DNA from: Humitalea sp050632385
GTDB lineage: Bacteria; Pseudomonadota; Alphaproteobacteria; Acetobacterales; Acetobacteraceae
NCBI RefSeq assembly: GCF_050632385.1
Contig: NZ_CP192599.1
Coordinates: 3,720,001 to 3,784,000 of the forward strand
Direction of reading: 5' to 3'
Length of the DNA: 64,000 bases
A program made the translations under genes and the position numbers. Under the pieces are notes generated by a model. The model was not told the origin of the DNA. It did not search any database and was given only the letters and a program-made list of their open reading frames with translations. Below are positions 52,406 to 61,187 of the stretch, piece after piece (position 1 is the first letter of the stretch; the number at the start of each line of letters is the position of its first letter).

Positions 52406-53530
52406 ATGCTGATCACGGCCATCGAGAGTTCCGTCGTCGCCCTGCCGTTCTCCATGGGCGGGCCGCATCCGCTCTTCGCCGGGCAGCCATGGGACCGGCT
52501 GGAGATCCTGCTCGTCCGCGTCGAAACCGACGACGGGTTGGTCGGCTGGGGCGAGGCCTTTGGCCACGCGGCCATTCCCGCGACCAAGGCGGCGCTGGAC
52601 AGCATCGTGGCGCCGCTGGTGGTGGGGCGCGACGCGGGCGACATCGCCGCGATCACGCGCCAGGTGCTGCACGGCGTGCATCTGCTGGGGCGCAACGGGC
52701 CGTTCGTCTTCGCGTTTTCCGGCATCGAGATGGCGCTGTGGGATCTGTTGGGCAAACGCAGCGGGCAGCCGCTATGGCGCCTGCTTGGGGGCAGCAAGCC
52801 GGGACTGCTGGACGGGTACTCCAGCCTCTTGTCCTACGGCGGCGACCTCGCCCTGGTGGCGCGCAACACCGCCGATGCACGCGCCGCCGGCTATCGCCAC
52901 ATCAAGCTGCATGAGGTGACCCGGGATGCGGTGCTGGCCGCGAAGGCGGCGGCACCGGATGCGGCGATCATGCTGGATGTGAACTGCGCCTGGACGCCGC
53001 CGGTGGCGCGCGACATGGCGGCGTCGCTGGCCGGCGATGGGCTCGCCTGGCTGGAAGAGCCGGTCTGGCCACCGGAAGACACCTCCGGCCTGGCCAGCCT
53101 GCGCCGGCACGGCATTCCCCTGTCGGCCGGGGAAAACACCGCCGGCGTCTTCGGCTTCCGGGCATTGATGGAGGCGGGGGCCATCGACATCGCCCAGCCC
53201 AGCGTCACAAAAATCGGCGGCATCGGCGAGATGTTGCAGGTCTTCGCCCTCGGCCGCACCCACGGGGTCGAGGTGGTGCCGCATTGCCCCTACTTCGGCC
53301 CGGGCTTCGTCGCGACACTGCACATCGCGGCCGCCCTGGCGGAACGCCCGTTGATCGAGGTGCTGTGGCTGGAGATGGAGGCCAACCCCTTCGACCCCTG
53401 GGTCCGCGCGCAAGGCGGAAAGCTGGCGGTGCCGACCGGCCCGGGCCTCGGCTGCGACCCCGACCCGGCCGTGCTGGCACGCAGCCTACGCCACGCCCCG
53501 ACCCGCACCAGCATGAGGCACGCGGCATGA
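52406..53530 (+). CDS. Mandelate racemase/muconate lactonizing (enolase superfamily) enzyme
   Basis: This 374-residue enzyme has an N-terminal cap domain and a C-terminal TIM barrel of the MR/MLE group. The barrel has Lys in YRHIKLHE, metal ligands in MLDVNCAW, WLEEPVWPPED and LSAGENTAG, and PHCPYFGPGF near the end. It likely takes a proton from a carboxylate-bearing sugar or hydroxy acid, giving dehydration, racemisation or cycloisomerisation. The ATG at 52406 gives the usual MLITAIESSVVALP start. The second enolase-like gene overlaps it by 4 bases. Confidence 0.92.
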   Translation: MLITAIESSVVALPFSMGGPHPLFAGQPWDRLEILLVRVETDDGLVGWGEAFGHAAIPATKAALDSIVAPLVVGRDAGDIAAITRQVLHGVHLLGRNGPFVFAFSGIEMALWDLLGKRSGQPLWRLLGGSKPGLLDGYSSLLSYGGDLALVARNTADARAAGYRHIKLHEVTRDAVLAAKAAAPDAAIMLDVNCAWTPPVARDMAASLAGDGLAWLEEPVWPPEDTSGLASLRRHGIPLSAGENTAGVFGFRALMEAGAIDIAQPSVTKIGGIGEMLQVFALGRTHGVEVVPHCPYFGPGFVATLHIAAALAERPLIEVLWLEMEANPFDPWVRAQGGKLAVPTGPGLGCDPDPAVLARSLRHAPTRTSMRHAA

Positions 53531-54612
53531 AGGTCACCGCCGTCGAGACCACGCCCATCGTGGTGCGGCTGCCGGAACCGATCGGCAGCGCGCTGGGGCA
53601 GATCGCCAGCTTCGGCTGCATCCTGGTGAGTGTGCGCACCGATGCCGGGATCACCGGCGAGAACCTGATCTTTACGCTCAACGACCGCCGTACGCCGGTG
53701 CTGCGGCAGATGGTGGAGTCGCTGTCCGATCTGGTCATCGGCCAGGATGCCGGCCACATCGCGGGCTTCTGGGCGCGCGCCTGGAAGGACATCAATTTCA
53801 TCGGCCACAAGGGTGTGTCGGTGGTCGGCATCTCGGCCATCGATGGCGCATTGTGGGATGCGCTGGGCAAGGCGGCCGGGCTGCCGCTGTACCGGTTGCT
53901 GGGTGGCGCCCAAAGCCGCGTACCCGTGTATCACAGCGGCGGGCTTTGGCTGTCGCGGACAGTCGATGAATTGGTGGCCGAAGCGCAGGACTTCGTCGGC
54001 CAGGGCTTCCGCGCGATAAAAATGCGGCTGGGCAAGGCCGACCCGGCCGAGGATGCGGCACGGGTACGCGCGGTGCGCGAGGCCATCGGCCCGCATGTCG
54101 CGCTGATGGCCGATGCCAACCAGGGCCAGACCGAAGCGCAGGCCATTCGCCTCGGCCGTCGGCTGGAAGAATTCAACCTGACCTGGTTTGAGGAACCGTT
54201 GCCAGCCTGGGACCTGGACGGGCTGGCACGCGTCGCCGCCGCGCTGGACACACCCATTGCCAGCGGTGAGACGGAATACACCCGCTACGGCTTCCGCCGC
54301 ATGCTGGAATTGCGTTCGGCCGATATCCTGATGCCCGACCTGCAAAGAGTCGGCGGCGTCAGCGAATTCATGCGGGTCGGCCACATGGCGGAGGCGCATG
54401 ATGTGGCCGTCTCCAGCCACCTTTTCCCGGAGACGAGCATCCAGGTGCTCGGCGCGCTGTCGAACGCGATCTACCTTGAATACATGCCGTGGTTCTCGCC
54501 GCTGTATCAGGAAAAATTGGAATTCTCGGACGGCGCGGCGGTGGTGCCGGAACGTCCTGGCTGGGGCTTCTGCTTCGACTGGGACCGCATCCGGCATCTG
54601 CAAAATCAATAA
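53527..54612 (+). CDS. Mandelate racemase-subgroup enolase superfamily enzyme
   Basis: The 361-residue protein has VTAVETTPIVVRLPEP at the N-terminus, a Lys-x-Arg-type base in FRAIKMRLGKADP, metal ligands in LMADANQGQTEAQ, WFEEPLPAWD and IASGETEYTRYG, and the mandelate-racemase His/Glu in VSSHLFPETS. The His-based second acid/base puts it in the mandelate racemase subgroup that acts on acid sugars. It overlaps the first enolase-like gene by 4 bases and precedes the Liv transporter, so transport and catabolism of one acid seem to be joined. Confidence 0.92.
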   Translation: MKVTAVETTPIVVRLPEPIGSALGQIASFGCILVSVRTDAGITGENLIFTLNDRRTPVLRQMVESLSDLVIGQDAGHIAGFWARAWKDINFIGHKGVSVVGISAIDGALWDALGKAAGLPLYRLLGGAQSRVPVYHSGGLWLSRTVDELVAEAQDFVGQGFRAIKMRLGKADPAEDAARVRAVREAIGPHVALMADANQGQTEAQAIRLGRRLEEFNLTWFEEPLPAWDLDGLARVAAALDTPIASGETEYTRYGFRRMLELRSADILMPDLQRVGGVSEFMRVGHMAEAHDVAVSSHLFPETSIQVLGALSNAIYLEYMPWFSPLYQEKLEFSDGAAVVPERPGWGFCFDWDRIRHLQNQ

Positions 54613-54631
54613 GAAAAAACGGGAGGATAAG

Positions 54632-55828
54632 ATGATGAATGTCACACGTCGCGGCCTGGCGCTGGGTGGCGCCAGCCTGGCCACCGCATCGACGCTGGGC
54701 CTGTCCACCCCGGCGCTGGCGCAAAGCGAACCCGTCCGCATCGGCTGGCTGGCCGCGCTGACCGGCCCGAGTTCCGCCCCCGCCATCGGTTTCGATCGTG
54801 GCGTGAAGCACGCGGTCGAGGCCATCAACGCCGCGGGTGGCGTGCGTGGGCGGCAGATCGACCTGATCGTCCGCGACACCCAGGGCGACCCGACCAAGGC
54901 CGTGAACGCGGCGCAGGAGATGATCAGCCGCGCCCGGGTGCACGCGATCTGGGGGCCGACCAATTCCGGCGAATCCCTGGCGACGACACCGATCATGGCG
55001 CGGGCACGGATGCCCAATGTGCATCCCTGTTTCGTCGATACGCTGATCGACCCGGTGCGCTTTCCCAATGCCTTCCGCATGGCGCCGTCGAACAGCCAGA
55101 TCGACGATGCGGTCAGCGCCTATGGCGTCGACATCCTGAAGCTGAAGAAGTTTGCGGTGATCGGGGACACGACCGGGTATGGCACCACCACGGTCGCCAG
55201 TTCCTCCGCCGCCTTCCTGAAGCGTGAGGCAGAGGTCGTCTATCGCGGCACCATCGATGCGACGCAGCCGGACCTGACGCCGGACATGCTGCGGATGCGC
55301 AACGCCGGGGCGGAATCCATCGCGATCTGGACCGTCTCGCCAGGCCTGATCTCGCGCATCATGAACACACGCGCGAACATGGGCTGGAACGTGCCGCTGA
55401 TCGGCCATCCGGCGATGGGGTCGGGTGAGGTCGGGCAGTTGATCGCGCGGCCGGAGAATTGGCGCAACGTCTTCATCCTGGGCTTCAAGAACTGCAGCTA
55501 CGGCGCCGACGGCAAGCTGCCGGCGCATGTGCAGACATTTGTCGATTCCGTGCGCGGCAAGATCAACCTTGAGGACACCACCCTTTGGTGGGTCGCCGCG
55601 GGTGTCGATGCGATCAATGTCATCGCCAAGGCCGTGCAGGAAACCGGCGGCACCGATCCGGCGGCGATGATCGCCTATTGGAACACCGTGCGCGCCTTCC
55701 CGGGGCTCTACGCGAATTACACGTGGTCGGCCGAGAACCACAACGGGCTGCCGCAGGGCGACCTGGTGATGTCGGAAGCGAACTCGCTGCGCCAGGGCGC
55801 CTACCGCCTCGCCCCGGGCTACACCTGA
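54632..55828 (+). CDS. Branched-chain-amino-acid-type ABC substrate-binding protein
   Basis: This 398-residue periplasmic receptor has a twin-arginine leader (NVTRRGLALGGASLATASTLGL, cut near ALAQS) and the Leu/Ile/Val-BP fold: IGWLAALTGPSSAPAIGFDRGVKHAVEAINAAGG, LIVRDTQGDPTKAVNAAQEMI, IWGPTNSGESLA. It delivers its ligand to the downstream Liv permeases. With two enolase-superfamily genes upstream the ligand may be a hydroxy or sugar acid rather than an amino acid (inferred). GGGAGG (54621-54626) precedes two ATGs, at 54632 and 54635; spacing slightly favours the second. Confidence 0.93.
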   Translation: MMNVTRRGLALGGASLATASTLGLSTPALAQSEPVRIGWLAALTGPSSAPAIGFDRGVKHAVEAINAAGGVRGRQIDLIVRDTQGDPTKAVNAAQEMISRARVHAIWGPTNSGESLATTPIMARARMPNVHPCFVDTLIDPVRFPNAFRMAPSNSQIDDAVSAYGVDILKLKKFAVIGDTTGYGTTTVASSSAAFLKREAEVVYRGTIDATQPDLTPDMLRMRNAGAESIAIWTVSPGLISRIMNTRANMGWNVPLIGHPAMGSGEVGQLIARPENWRNVFILGFKNCSYGADGKLPAHVQTFVDSVRGKINLEDTTLWWVAAGVDAINVIAKAVQETGGTDPAAMIAYWNTVRAFPGLYANYTWSAENHNGLPQGDLVMSEANSLRQGAYRLAPGYT

Positions 55829-55830
55829 AC

Positions 55831-56691
55831 ATGCTGCCAGCCATCATCCTGTCCGGGCTTGCGGTCGGCGCCGTCTATGCGCTGATCGGCGTGACCTACA
55901 ACGTCATGTTCTCGGCGTCGCGCGTCATGAGTTTCACCGCGGGGCAACTCGGCATGCTGGGCGGCGTGATCGGCGCCGCCAGCATCGGCGTGCTGGGCCT
56001 GCCGGCGATCGTCGGCTTCGTGTTGACGCTGGCCGCCTGTGCGGCGGTCGGCGTGGCGACCGAGATCGTCGCGGTGCGCCCCGTGCTGAAAAGCCTTGAG
56101 CAGCACTTGTATGTGCTTTCGACCCTGGCCCTGGCGCTGATGATCCAGCAGTTCACGGCCATCGAATGGAGCACCGAACCGCAGCCCTTCCCGAACCTGT
56201 TCGGTTTCCAGGGCGGCGGTGCATCGGACGAGAAATTCTGGCTGCCCATCCTGGCCTGCGCGGTGACGGTAGTGGGCCTCGAACTACTCTATCGCCGCAC
56301 CTTGATCGGCCGCGCCTTCCTGGCCATCGCCGAGGACAACTTCGCCGCCCGCGCCCTGGGCCTGCCCGAGCGCAACCTGCGCATGGCGAGCTACGCGCTG
56401 GCCGGGGTGATCGGGGGGCTGGCCGGTTTCGCCTCGGGCCAGTTGTTCCTGGCCTTCTTCGCCAATGGGGCGATGCTGAATTTCTACGGCTTCGTACCGG
56501 TGGCGCTGGGGGGCTTGGGCAACAACCGCGGTGCGATCATCGGCGGCCTGGCCCTGGGCGTGTTCCAGCAGGCGGCGAATTTCACCTTTGGCGGTGTCTT
56601 CGCCTCGGTCGCGGTGTTTAGCGTGTTCATCATCGTGCTGTTGCTGGCACCGCAAGGGCTGTTCGGCGCCCCGGCGCAGCGCCGGGTATGA
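55831..56691 (+). CDS. livH: Branched-chain-type ABC transporter permease (LivH-like)
   Basis: The 286-residue membrane protein has LivH motifs: ILSGLAVGAVYALIGVTYNVMFSASRVMSFTAGQLGMLGG, then a loop and the ATPase-contacting helix EDNFAARALGLPERNLRM. The conserved end VPVALGGLGNNRGAIIGGLALGV is also present. It forms the membrane channel with the LivM part of the next protein. It starts 2 bases after the receptor stop and overlaps the next gene by 4 bases. Confidence 0.93.
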   Translation: MLPAIILSGLAVGAVYALIGVTYNVMFSASRVMSFTAGQLGMLGGVIGAASIGVLGLPAIVGFVLTLAACAAVGVATEIVAVRPVLKSLEQHLYVLSTLALALMIQQFTAIEWSTEPQPFPNLFGFQGGGASDEKFWLPILACAVTVVGLELLYRRTLIGRAFLAIAEDNFAARALGLPERNLRMASYALAGVIGGLAGFASGQLFLAFFANGAMLNFYGFVPVALGGLGNNRGAIIGGLALGVFQQAANFTFGGVFASVAVFSVFIIVLLLAPQGLFGAPAQRRV

Positions 56692-58454
56692 CGACCTCCC
56701 GCCCGACGCTGCTGGTGCAGCTGCTACCCTTCGTCGCCATTTTTGCCGTCGCGGTGATCCTGCCATTGGTCAGCAACGACTACTGGACGCTGATCGCGAC
56801 CCGCGCGGCGATCTATTGGGTGCTCGTCTCCGCATTGAACCTGGTGGTCGGCTTCGCCGGGCAGTTGGCGATCGGCTGGGTCGCGATGCTGACCCTCGGC
56901 GCCTATACCACCAGCGTGCTTGTGGCGGGCGAGGTGTTGCCGCCGGTGCCGGTGTTCCTGGCCCTTGGCGTCGCCGCGCTGGTCGGCGGTGTGTTCGGCG
57001 TCATCGTGGGGCTGCCCGCGCTGCGGTTGCGCACCTTCTACTTCGCCATGACCACCTTGGGCTTCGCCACCATCGTGACGCAGATCGCGCTGGCCTGGCA
57101 GAGCGTGACCGGCGGCGGCATCGGCATCATCGGCCCGGTCCTGCCCGCCCCCTTCGACACGATCCATGGCCTGTACATGTTCTGCCTTGTCCTGGCCGCC
57201 TTCTGCACCTGGATCACGGCGAATGTCGCGCATAGCCGCTTTGGGCGGTCGCTGGTCGCGATCCGCGATGCGGATGTCGCGGCGGAAGCGGCCGGTATCT
57301 CCAAACCCCTGTTGCTGGGCTCGGTCTTCCTCTTTGCCGGCGCGATGGCCGGCATCGCGGGCGGGCTGTTCGCCACCCTGCAATCCTACATCAGCCCCGA
57401 GGCCTTCACCTTCGACCTGTCGGTGCTGTTCTTCATCGCCATCCTGATCGGTGGGCGTGGGTCCATCCTCGGCCCGCTGATCGCCACCATCGTGCTGACC
57501 TGGCTGCCGGAATTCGCGGCGCCGCTGGTGGCCTGGTCCACCTTCCTCTACGCCGCGCTGCTGCTGGCGATCGTGCTGGTCGCGCCTGGCGGGATCGCGG
57601 CAATGCTGGACTTCCGCAGTCGCCAGCCCATCACCGCGGATCGCACCATCACGCCGCAGCCCGAAATCCTGGCCGAGATCCTCGGCGGCCGCGCCGCCGC
57701 CGAGCCCATCACCTTGCGCAACGTGGTGCTCAGCTTCGGTGGTGTGCGCGCCATCGACGGGCTGGACCTGGATATCAAGCCGGGCCAGGTGCACGGACTG
57801 ATCGGCCCCAATGGCTCCGGCAAGACCACGACCCTGAACGTCATCTGCGGCTTCTACCAACCCGAAGCCGGCAGCGTGATGCTGGGCGACACGGCACTGA
57901 AGCCAGGCGCGCCGCAAACCCGCGCCCAGGCCGGGATCGCGCGCACCTTCCAGACACCGCGCCTCATCGGTGAGGCCTCCGTGCTGCAGAACGTCATGGT
58001 CGGCGGCGCCATCCGCGGCCGGGGCAGTTTCATCGAATCCCTCTTCGCCCTGCCGCGCCACCGGCGTGACGAGGCGATGCTGCGGCGGGATGCGCTGCTG
58101 GCACTGCGCTGTGCCGGCCTGGGCGCGCTGGCCGATGTGCGCGCCGATCGCTTGCAGCATAGCGAGTTGCGCTTCCTGGAAATCGCCCGCGCGTTGATGC
58201 TGCGCCCGGTCTTCCTGCTGCTGGACGAACCGGCGGCGGGGCTTTCCGCCGAGGAAATCCGCAGCCTCGGCGCGCTGATCCGCAGCATCAGCCGCCATGG
58301 CACCGGCGTGCTGCTGGTGGAACACCACGCCGACCTGATCTTCGACATCTGCGACCAGGTCACCGTGCTCAACCTCGGCCGCGAGCTCGCGGCCGGGACA
58401 CCCGCTGAAATCCGTGTGCATTCGGAGGTGGTCAGTGCCTATCTCGGCGCCTGA
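56688..58454 (+). CDS. Fused ABC permease-ATPase (LivM-LivG) with degenerate signature
   Basis: The 588-residue protein joins a LivM permease (residues 1-305: LNLVVGFAGQLAIGWVAMLTLGAYTT, PALRLRTFYFAMTTLGFA, IGGRGSILGPLIA) to a LivG ATPase (about 345-588). The ATPase has Walker A GPNGSGKTT, Walker B FLLLDEPAAGLS with the catalytic Glu, and an H-loop His in LVEHHADL. The ABC signature, normally LSYGQQ in LivG, reads LQHSEL just before RFLEIARAL, so its Ser and Gly are lost. Its ATP site that uses this signature would be degenerate. livF follows with a 20-base overlap. Confidence 0.92.
   Translation: MTTSRPTLLVQLLPFVAIFAVAVILPLVSNDYWTLIATRAAIYWVLVSALNLVVGFAGQLAIGWVAMLTLGAYTTSVLVAGEVLPPVPVFLALGVAALVGGVFGVIVGLPALRLRTFYFAMTTLGFATIVTQIALAWQSVTGGGIGIIGPVLPAPFDTIHGLYMFCLVLAAFCTWITANVAHSRFGRSLVAIRDADVAAEAAGISKPLLLGSVFLFAGAMAGIAGGLFATLQSYISPEAFTFDLSVLFFIAILIGGRGSILGPLIATIVLTWLPEFAAPLVAWSTFLYAALLLAIVLVAPGGIAAMLDFRSRQPITADRTITPQPEILAEILGGRAAAEPITLRNVVLSFGGVRAIDGLDLDIKPGQVHGLIGPNGSGKTTTLNVICGFYQPEAGSVMLGDTALKPGAPQTRAQAGIARTFQTPRLIGEASVLQNVMVGGAIRGRGSFIESLFALPRHRRDEAMLRRDALLALRCAGLGALADVRADRLQHSELRFLEIARALMLRPVFLLLDEPAAGLSAEEIRSLGALIRSISRHGTGVLLVEHHADLIFDICDQVTVLNLGRELAAGTPAEIRVHSEVVSAYLGA
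58424..58428 (+). promoter_or_regulatory. Ribosome binding site fixing the GTG start of livF
   Basis: GGAGG sits 6 bases before the GTG at 58435, inside the end of the livMG gene. The earlier GTG at 58414 lacks any such site. The start thus lies 20 bases inside the preceding gene, pointing to coupled translation. Confidence 0.6.
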
Positions 58455-59175
58455 AACGCTGCTGGAGGTCAGCGCCATCGAAGCCGGCTACGGCAAGATC
58501 GCCGTGCTGCACGGCGTCAACCTGCGGGTCGGTGCTGGTGAGGTCGTGTCGCTGCTCGGCCCCAATGGCGCGGGCAAGACGACGCTGCTGCGGGCCATCA
58601 CCGGCCTGCTGCCCTGGACCGGCGGAGGCGTGCGCTTTGCGGGCCAGGACATGCGCGACGCGGGCCCGCGCGGGTCTGTGCGCGCGGGGCTGGTTCATGT
58701 CGTGGAAGGCCACCGGATTTTTACCCAGATCAGCGTCACCGATAATCTGCTGCTGGCCGCCTACGATTTGCCACGCGGCGAACGCGCGGCGCGGATCGAG
58801 GAGGCGCTGGAGGTCTTTCCGGAAATCGCCGCCAAGCGGCACGAACGCGGCGGCGCGCTCAGCGGCGGGCAGCAGCAGATGCTGGCCGTGGCGCAGGGGC
58901 TGGTCCGGCGACCACGCCTGCTGCTGCTGGACGAACCCTCGGCCGGCTTGTCGCCGGTGCTGGTGGACCGGGTGCTGGGCGTGGTGGCCGACCTACGCGC
59001 GACCGGCACCGCCGTCCTGCTCGTCGAACAATTGATCGACAAGGCGCTGGCTGTATCCGACCGGGTCTATGCCATGGCCCAGGGGCGCGTGGTGCTGGAA
59101 GCACCGGCCAGAGAACCCGGCCTGCACCAGCGCCTGGAACGCGCCTACTTTGGTGAGGCCGCGCACGCCGATTAA
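58435..59175 (+). CDS. livF: Branched-chain-type ABC transporter ATP-binding protein (LivF-like)
   Basis: This 246-residue ATPase has Walker A GPNGAGKTT, a full signature ALSGGQQQML, Walker B LLLLDEPSAGLSP and the LivF-type LVEQ in place of an H-loop His, as in known LivF proteins. It forms the heterodimeric engine with the LivG half of the upstream fusion. The GTG at 58435 was chosen because of the GGAGG site. Its stop overlaps the convergent Bug receptor gene by 4 bases. Confidence 0.94.
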   Translation: MPISAPETLLEVSAIEAGYGKIAVLHGVNLRVGAGEVVSLLGPNGAGKTTLLRAITGLLPWTGGGVRFAGQDMRDAGPRGSVRAGLVHVVEGHRIFTQISVTDNLLLAAYDLPRGERAARIEEALEVFPEIAAKRHERGGALSGGQQQMLAVAQGLVRRPRLLLLDEPSAGLSPVLVDRVLGVVADLRATGTAVLLVEQLIDKALAVSDRVYAMAQGRVVLEAPAREPGLHQRLERAYFGEAAHAD

Positions 59176-60134
59176 AGCGTGATCCCGGCCTGTGTGATGA
59201 CACCACGCCAGGATTCGTATTCCGCACGCACGATCGCGACGGCCTCCGCCTGCGTCGTCCCGCGCGGCAAGGCACCAAGCCGGCCGAGTGCTGCCACCGT
59301 CTCGGGCTTGCTGATCACCTCCATCAGCGCGTCGTGAATGCGCGCCGTGACCGGGTCGGGCGTCGCGGCCGGCACGAAGAGCGCGAGCCACAGGTCGACC
59401 ACGAAATTCGCGACACCCGCGCCCTGCATCGTCGGCAGGTTGGGCAATGCGGGGCTGGCCACGCTGCCGGTGGTGGCAAGGGCCTTGAGCCGCCCGTCCT
59501 CGATCAGCGGTCGCGCACCGGCGATGCTGCTGAAGGAAAAATGCACCTGCCCCGCCATCATATCCGCATAGGCGGCAGCGATCCCGCGATACGGCACATG
59601 CGTCGCGCCAAGTTCGCTACGCAGGCTGAACATTTCCCCCGCCAGATGCGGCGTGGTGCCGACCCCGGCCGAGGCGAAGCTCAGCCGGCCAGGATTGGCG
59701 CGGCCATAGGCGATCAGCTCCGCGACCGAGGTGACTGGCAGGTTCGGCGCCGTGATCAGCACAAGCGGCGAACTCGTCAGGATCGACACCGGCCGAAGTT
59801 CCCGGAACAGGTCGTAGGGCACACGCGCCTGCAGCGACGGGTTGATGACCACCGCCGGGTCCATCAGCAACTGGGTGTATCCATCGGGTGCGGCTTTCGC
59901 GACCACATCGGTGCCGATCATGCCGCCCGCGCCGGGGCGGTTATCGGTCACGACCGATTGGCGCAGGGCCTCGCCCAAGCCTTGGGCAAAGATGCGCCCG
60001 ACCCCATCCACCACACCACCAGGGGCATAGGGCAGGACCAGCCGCATTGGGCGATCGGGGAAGGCCTGGGCCCAGGCCGTTGCCGGAAGGGCCGCGGCTG
60101 CGCCCAGGAACATCCGGCGTGTTGTGGTCAGCAT
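59172..60134 (-). CDS. Bug/TctC-family periplasmic solute-binding receptor
   Basis: The 320-residue receptor has a signal (LTTTRRMFLGAAAALPATAWAQ), FPDRPMRLVLPYAPGGVVDGVGRIF, the TDNRPGAGGMIGTDV ligand loop and the typical ending. The ATG at 60134 starts the signal sequence. It lies 55 bases downstream of the quinone oxidoreductase gene and probably belongs to the operon with the acyl-CoA synthetase, supplying its substrate. No TctAB is nearby. Confidence 0.92.
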   Translation of the reverse strand: MLTTTRRMFLGAAAALPATAWAQAFPDRPMRLVLPYAPGGVVDGVGRIFAQGLGEALRQSVVTDNRPGAGGMIGTDVVAKAAPDGYTQLLMDPAVVINPSLQARVPYDLFRELRPVSILTSSPLVLITAPNLPVTSVAELIAYGRANPGRLSFASAGVGTTPHLAGEMFSLRSELGATHVPYRGIAAAYADMMAGQVHFSFSSIAGARPLIEDGRLKALATTGSVASPALPNLPTMQGAGVANFVVDLWLALFVPAATPDPVTARIHDALMEVISKPETVAALGRLGALPRGTTQAEAVAIVRAEYESWRGVITQAGITL

Positions 60135-60189
60135 GGGTCGGACTCCGCCGGTGAAGATGGATTGGAACAGCAATGCCTGTGCCAGTCGC

Positions 60190-61182
60190 TCAGGCGCCCG
60201 GCAGCAGGACAATGCGATCGCGCACACGCCGGTCGAGCAATGCGCTCAAGCCCGCGGCGGCATCGGCCAACGGAAAACGCCGGCTGGGCGGCGGCTGGAT
60301 ACGACCGGCCGCATAAAGCGCGAACACCTCATCGAAGCAGCGACGCACCAGCGCCGGCTTGCGCTTGCGGTAGTCGCTGATTTGCAAGCCGCTCACTTCG
60401 ATGTTCTTCACCAGCAGGTAGTTGGCCTTCACGCTGGGAATGCGCCCCGCGGCGAAGCCGACCACCACAAGCCGCCCGCTCCAGGCCATGGCGCGCAGTG
60501 CCGCGTCGAAAATATCGCCGCCCAGCATGTCGATGACCACATCGGCGCCATGCTTCCCGGTCACCGCGTGAACCTGGTCGCGCAGGCTGTCGCGCAAGTT
60601 CGGTGCACCCAGATCGATCACGTCGGAAGCACCCCCGGCGCGCACCTGATCGGCCTTGTCCATCGAGGAGACACCGGCGATCACCTGTGCCCCGGCGGCG
60701 CGCGCCAGTTGCATCGCGGCGAAACCCACCGCGCCGGTCGCACCCAGGACCAGCACAGTCTCGCCTTCCGCCAGGCGTCCGCGTTCGTGCAACGCGAACC
60801 AGGCGGTGTCATAGGCAAGCGACATCGCCGCTGCCTCCACAAACCCCAGCCCATCGGGCAGGCGGTAGCACTGGTCGGCCGGCGCGATCGCCTTTTCCGC
60901 ATAGCCGCCGATTTCCGCCATCGCGAGGATGCGGTCGCCCGGCGCCAGCCCCGTCACCCCCGCCCCCAGCGCCAGCACGACGCCGACCGGCCCCTTGCCC
61001 GGCACGAAGGGCAACGGCGGCAGGAATTGGTAGGTCCCGCCGATCACCAGCGTGTCGACGAAATTGGCGGCAACGGCCTCGACCTTGAGCAATATTTCGC
61101 CCGGCCCCGGCACGGGATCGGGCCAGTCGCCGACCTGCACGGTCTCGACGGGGCCGAAGGCCGGCACGATCACGGCACGCAT
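60190..61182 (-). CDS. NADPH:quinone oxidoreductase / zinc-less medium-chain dehydrogenase
   Basis: This 330-residue enzyme belongs to the QOR branch of the MDR superfamily. It has PDPVPGPGEILLKVEAVAANFVDTLV, GPVGVVLALGAGVTGLAPGDRI, the cofactor motif VLVLGATGAVGFAAMQLARAAGAQV and IEVSGLQISDYRKR. The zinc-binding cysteines are absent. Members reduce quinones or enoyl-CoA/acrylyl-CoA-type substrates with NADPH; next to an acyl-CoA synthetase the latter is attractive. It starts 5 bases after the synthetase stop. Confidence 0.9.
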   Translation of the reverse strand: MRAVIVPAFGPVETVQVGDWPDPVPGPGEILLKVEAVAANFVDTLVIGGTYQFLPPLPFVPGKGPVGVVLALGAGVTGLAPGDRILAMAEIGGYAEKAIAPADQCYRLPDGLGFVEAAAMSLAYDTAWFALHERGRLAEGETVLVLGATGAVGFAAMQLARAAGAQVIAGVSSMDKADQVRAGGASDVIDLGAPNLRDSLRDQVHAVTGKHGADVVIDMLGGDIFDAALRAMAWSGRLVVVGFAAGRIPSVKANYLLVKNIEVSGLQISDYRKRKPALVRRCFDEVFALYAAGRIQPPPSRRFPLADAAAGLSALLDRRVRDRIVLLPGA

Positions 61183-61187
61183 CGGCG

